A stretch of DNA of 64,000 bases from Candidatus Scalindua sp. (GTDB lineage Bacteria > Planctomycetota > Brocadiia > Brocadiales > Scalinduaceae). Location: contig JALDRB010000017.1 in NCBI GenBank assembly GCA_031316155.1, forward strand, positions 1-64,000, read 5' to 3'. Under the pieces are notes generated by a model. It did no database searches and was not told the DNA's origin. It saw only the letters and a list, made by a program, of their open reading frames with translations. Below are positions 63,071 through 64,000 of the stretch, piece after piece (within the stretch, counting starts at the first letter, position 1; each line of letters opens with the position of its first letter). The position numbers and the translations under genes were made by a program.

Positions 63071-64000
63071 ATGAAACCCTCTTCAGAAGACAAAGATATC
63101 AAAAAAGTAATCATAATTGGTGGTGGCCCAGCAGGCCTAACTGCAGCTTATGAACTATCTAAAGAGAATATTGATTCTATTGTATTTGAAAAAGATAAAG
63201 TTGTTGGGGGTATATCAAAGACAGTTAACTACAAAGACTACTACTTTGATTTAGGAGGGCACCGATTCTTTACAAAGATTCAGTATGTTCAGGACATATG
63301 GAAAGAAGTTCTGGGCAATGATTTTTTACACCGAAATCGTCTCTCCAGGATTTATTACAATAAAAAATTCTTTAATTATCCCCTTCGACCCCTCAACGCA
63401 CTTGCAGGGCTGGGACTATGGAATACTACTGCCATTCTTTGTAGTTATCTTTGCGTACATCTTTTTCCTTCAAAGAAGGAGGAAACCTTTGATCAATGGG
63501 TTTCAAACCGGTTTGGAAAACGTCTTTACCAGATTTTCTTTAAAACATACACAGAGAAAGTATGGGGTATACCCTGCAGTGAAATAAAGGCAGAATGGGC
63601 AGCTCAGCGGATAAAGGGGCTATCTCTCGTCAAGGCAATCAAAAACGCAGTGATAAAACCTAAAGATAACAATAAAAAAGAGGTGATTACGACACTAATT
63701 GATAGCTTTGATTATCCCAAGTTCGGCCCGGGTTTAATGTATCAGACTATGTCCAAAAATATACAGAATAATGGATCTCTAGTACAAATGGAATCAGAGG
63801 TTAACACAATTCTTTGGAATAAAAATCATAGGAAAGTAGAATCTTTAGAAGTAGACGTAAACGGACAAAAGAAAATTTATCACGGAACCGACTTCATCAG
63901 TACTATGCCCATAAGGGAACTCGTACAGAAGTTTAAGCCAACTGTGCCTGTAAAGGTTCTGAAGGCAGCTAATGACCTTAAATATAGAGATTTCCTGACA
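63071..64000 (+). CDS. FAD-dependent amine-oxidase/UDP-galactopyranose mutase-like protein, 3' end outside window
   Basis: The frame is open from ATG 63071 to the window end (310 codons). [20 protein letters not shown] is the FAD dinucleotide motif (about residue 12), followed by [44 protein letters not shown] and [20 protein letters not shown]. These features fit the NAD(P)/FAD-dependent oxidoreductases often found with cell-envelope sugar clusters, related to UDP-galactopyranose mutases and protoporphyrinogen oxidases. The substrate is unknown. The last third, with the C-terminal FAD contact, is outside the window. Confidence 0.85.
   Translation, partial: MKPSSEDKDIKKVIIIGGGPAGLTAAYELSKENIDSIVFEKDKVVGGISKTVNYKDYYFDLGGHRFFTKIQYVQDIWKEVLGNDFLHRNRLSRIYYNKKFFNYPLRPLNALAGLGLWNTTAILCSYLCVHLFPSKKEETFDQWVSNRFGKRLYQIFFKTYTEKVWGIPCSEIKAEWAAQRIKGLSLVKAIKNAVIKPKDNNKKEVITTLIDSFDYPKFGPGLMYQTMSKNIQNNGSLVQMESEVNTILWNKNHRKVESLEVDVNGQKKIYHGTDFISTMPIRELVQKFKPTVPVKVLKAANDLKYRDFLT

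Noticed and set aside
1..64000. tRNA, rRNA and CRISPR arrays
   Set aside because: Looked for tRNA T-loop words, rRNA blocks and evenly spaced direct repeats. The only regular tandem repeats are family E and the 13-bp unit, neither of which has CRISPR spacing.

Overview
The window looks like a chromosome piece from an AT-rich planctomycete, most likely an anammox-type bacterium of the Brocadiales (Scalindua or Kuenenia-like). This is an inference from several signs. There is a siroheme-route haem enzyme (AhbC type), a hemA-ccsA pair, a set of membrane c-type cytochromes built around a cytochrome bd-like oxidase, and many PiT, DUF547, DUF1858 and NifU-type genes. No diagnostic anammox enzyme, rRNA or tRNA is present, so the placement is moderate only. 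No CRISPR array was seen.

Layout. 1-2.6 kb: 3' end of recA and a radical-SAM haem gene. 2.6-8.7 kb: a decaying region with a REP-type tyrosine transposase, a rubrerythrin-like protein, remnants of a response regulator and an IS91-type transposase, a truncated duplicate of the next gene and a RelE-type toxin-antitoxin pair. 9.0-17.6 kb (minus strand): an FAD/NAD-Fe-S membrane fusion protein, a zinc-ribbon membrane protein, a radical SAM-arsenic methyltransferase fusion, a PiT transporter and a DUF547 protein. 18.4-32.1 kb (plus): a defence island in which a type I restriction-modification operon (hsdM-hsdS) runs by overlapping stop/start codons into a three-gene ABC-3C system. An AlbA/HATPase gene and an hsdR broken by two unrelated insertions follow. 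32.3-38.8 kb (minus): a GH13 glycosidase and a cytochrome operon. 39.6-46.2 kb: a nucleotidyltransferase with a dead HEPN partner, an aminotransferase, trpC, hemA-ccsA, and a small COX1-like/DUF1858/NifU operon. 46.8-57.8 kb: housekeeping genes (rnc, NYN, then pheA-tpiA-secG-yicC-gmk-coaC-dut-ftsK-pgsA on plus). 58-62 kb: a graveyard in which an IS66-type gene is split by a short repeat that is itself split by an IS110-type element. 63.1 kb to the end: the 5' part of an FAD-dependent amine oxidase-type gene.

The most striking feature is the density of dispersed, structured intergenic repeats. At least six families (called A, B, C, D, P and E here) lie between core genes and inside genes. A and B copies keep hairpins through compensating changes. 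C looks like a short TA-flanked inverted-repeat element lying directly in front of gmk and of the bd-like oxidase. E is a G/C-rich palindromic array inserted in frame in hsdM and, together with a DUF559 nuclease domain, in hsdR.

Working together: the defence block would modify and cut DNA if intact, but hsdR is clearly broken, so hsdM-hsdS may act as an orphan methylase while the ABC-3C genes remain open. The cytochrome operon probably takes electrons from quinol into periplasmic c-haems. The 48.6-57.8 kb genes cover aromatic amino acid synthesis, glycolysis, secretion, RNA turnover, nucleotide supply, CoA synthesis, chromosome segregation and phospholipid synthesis.
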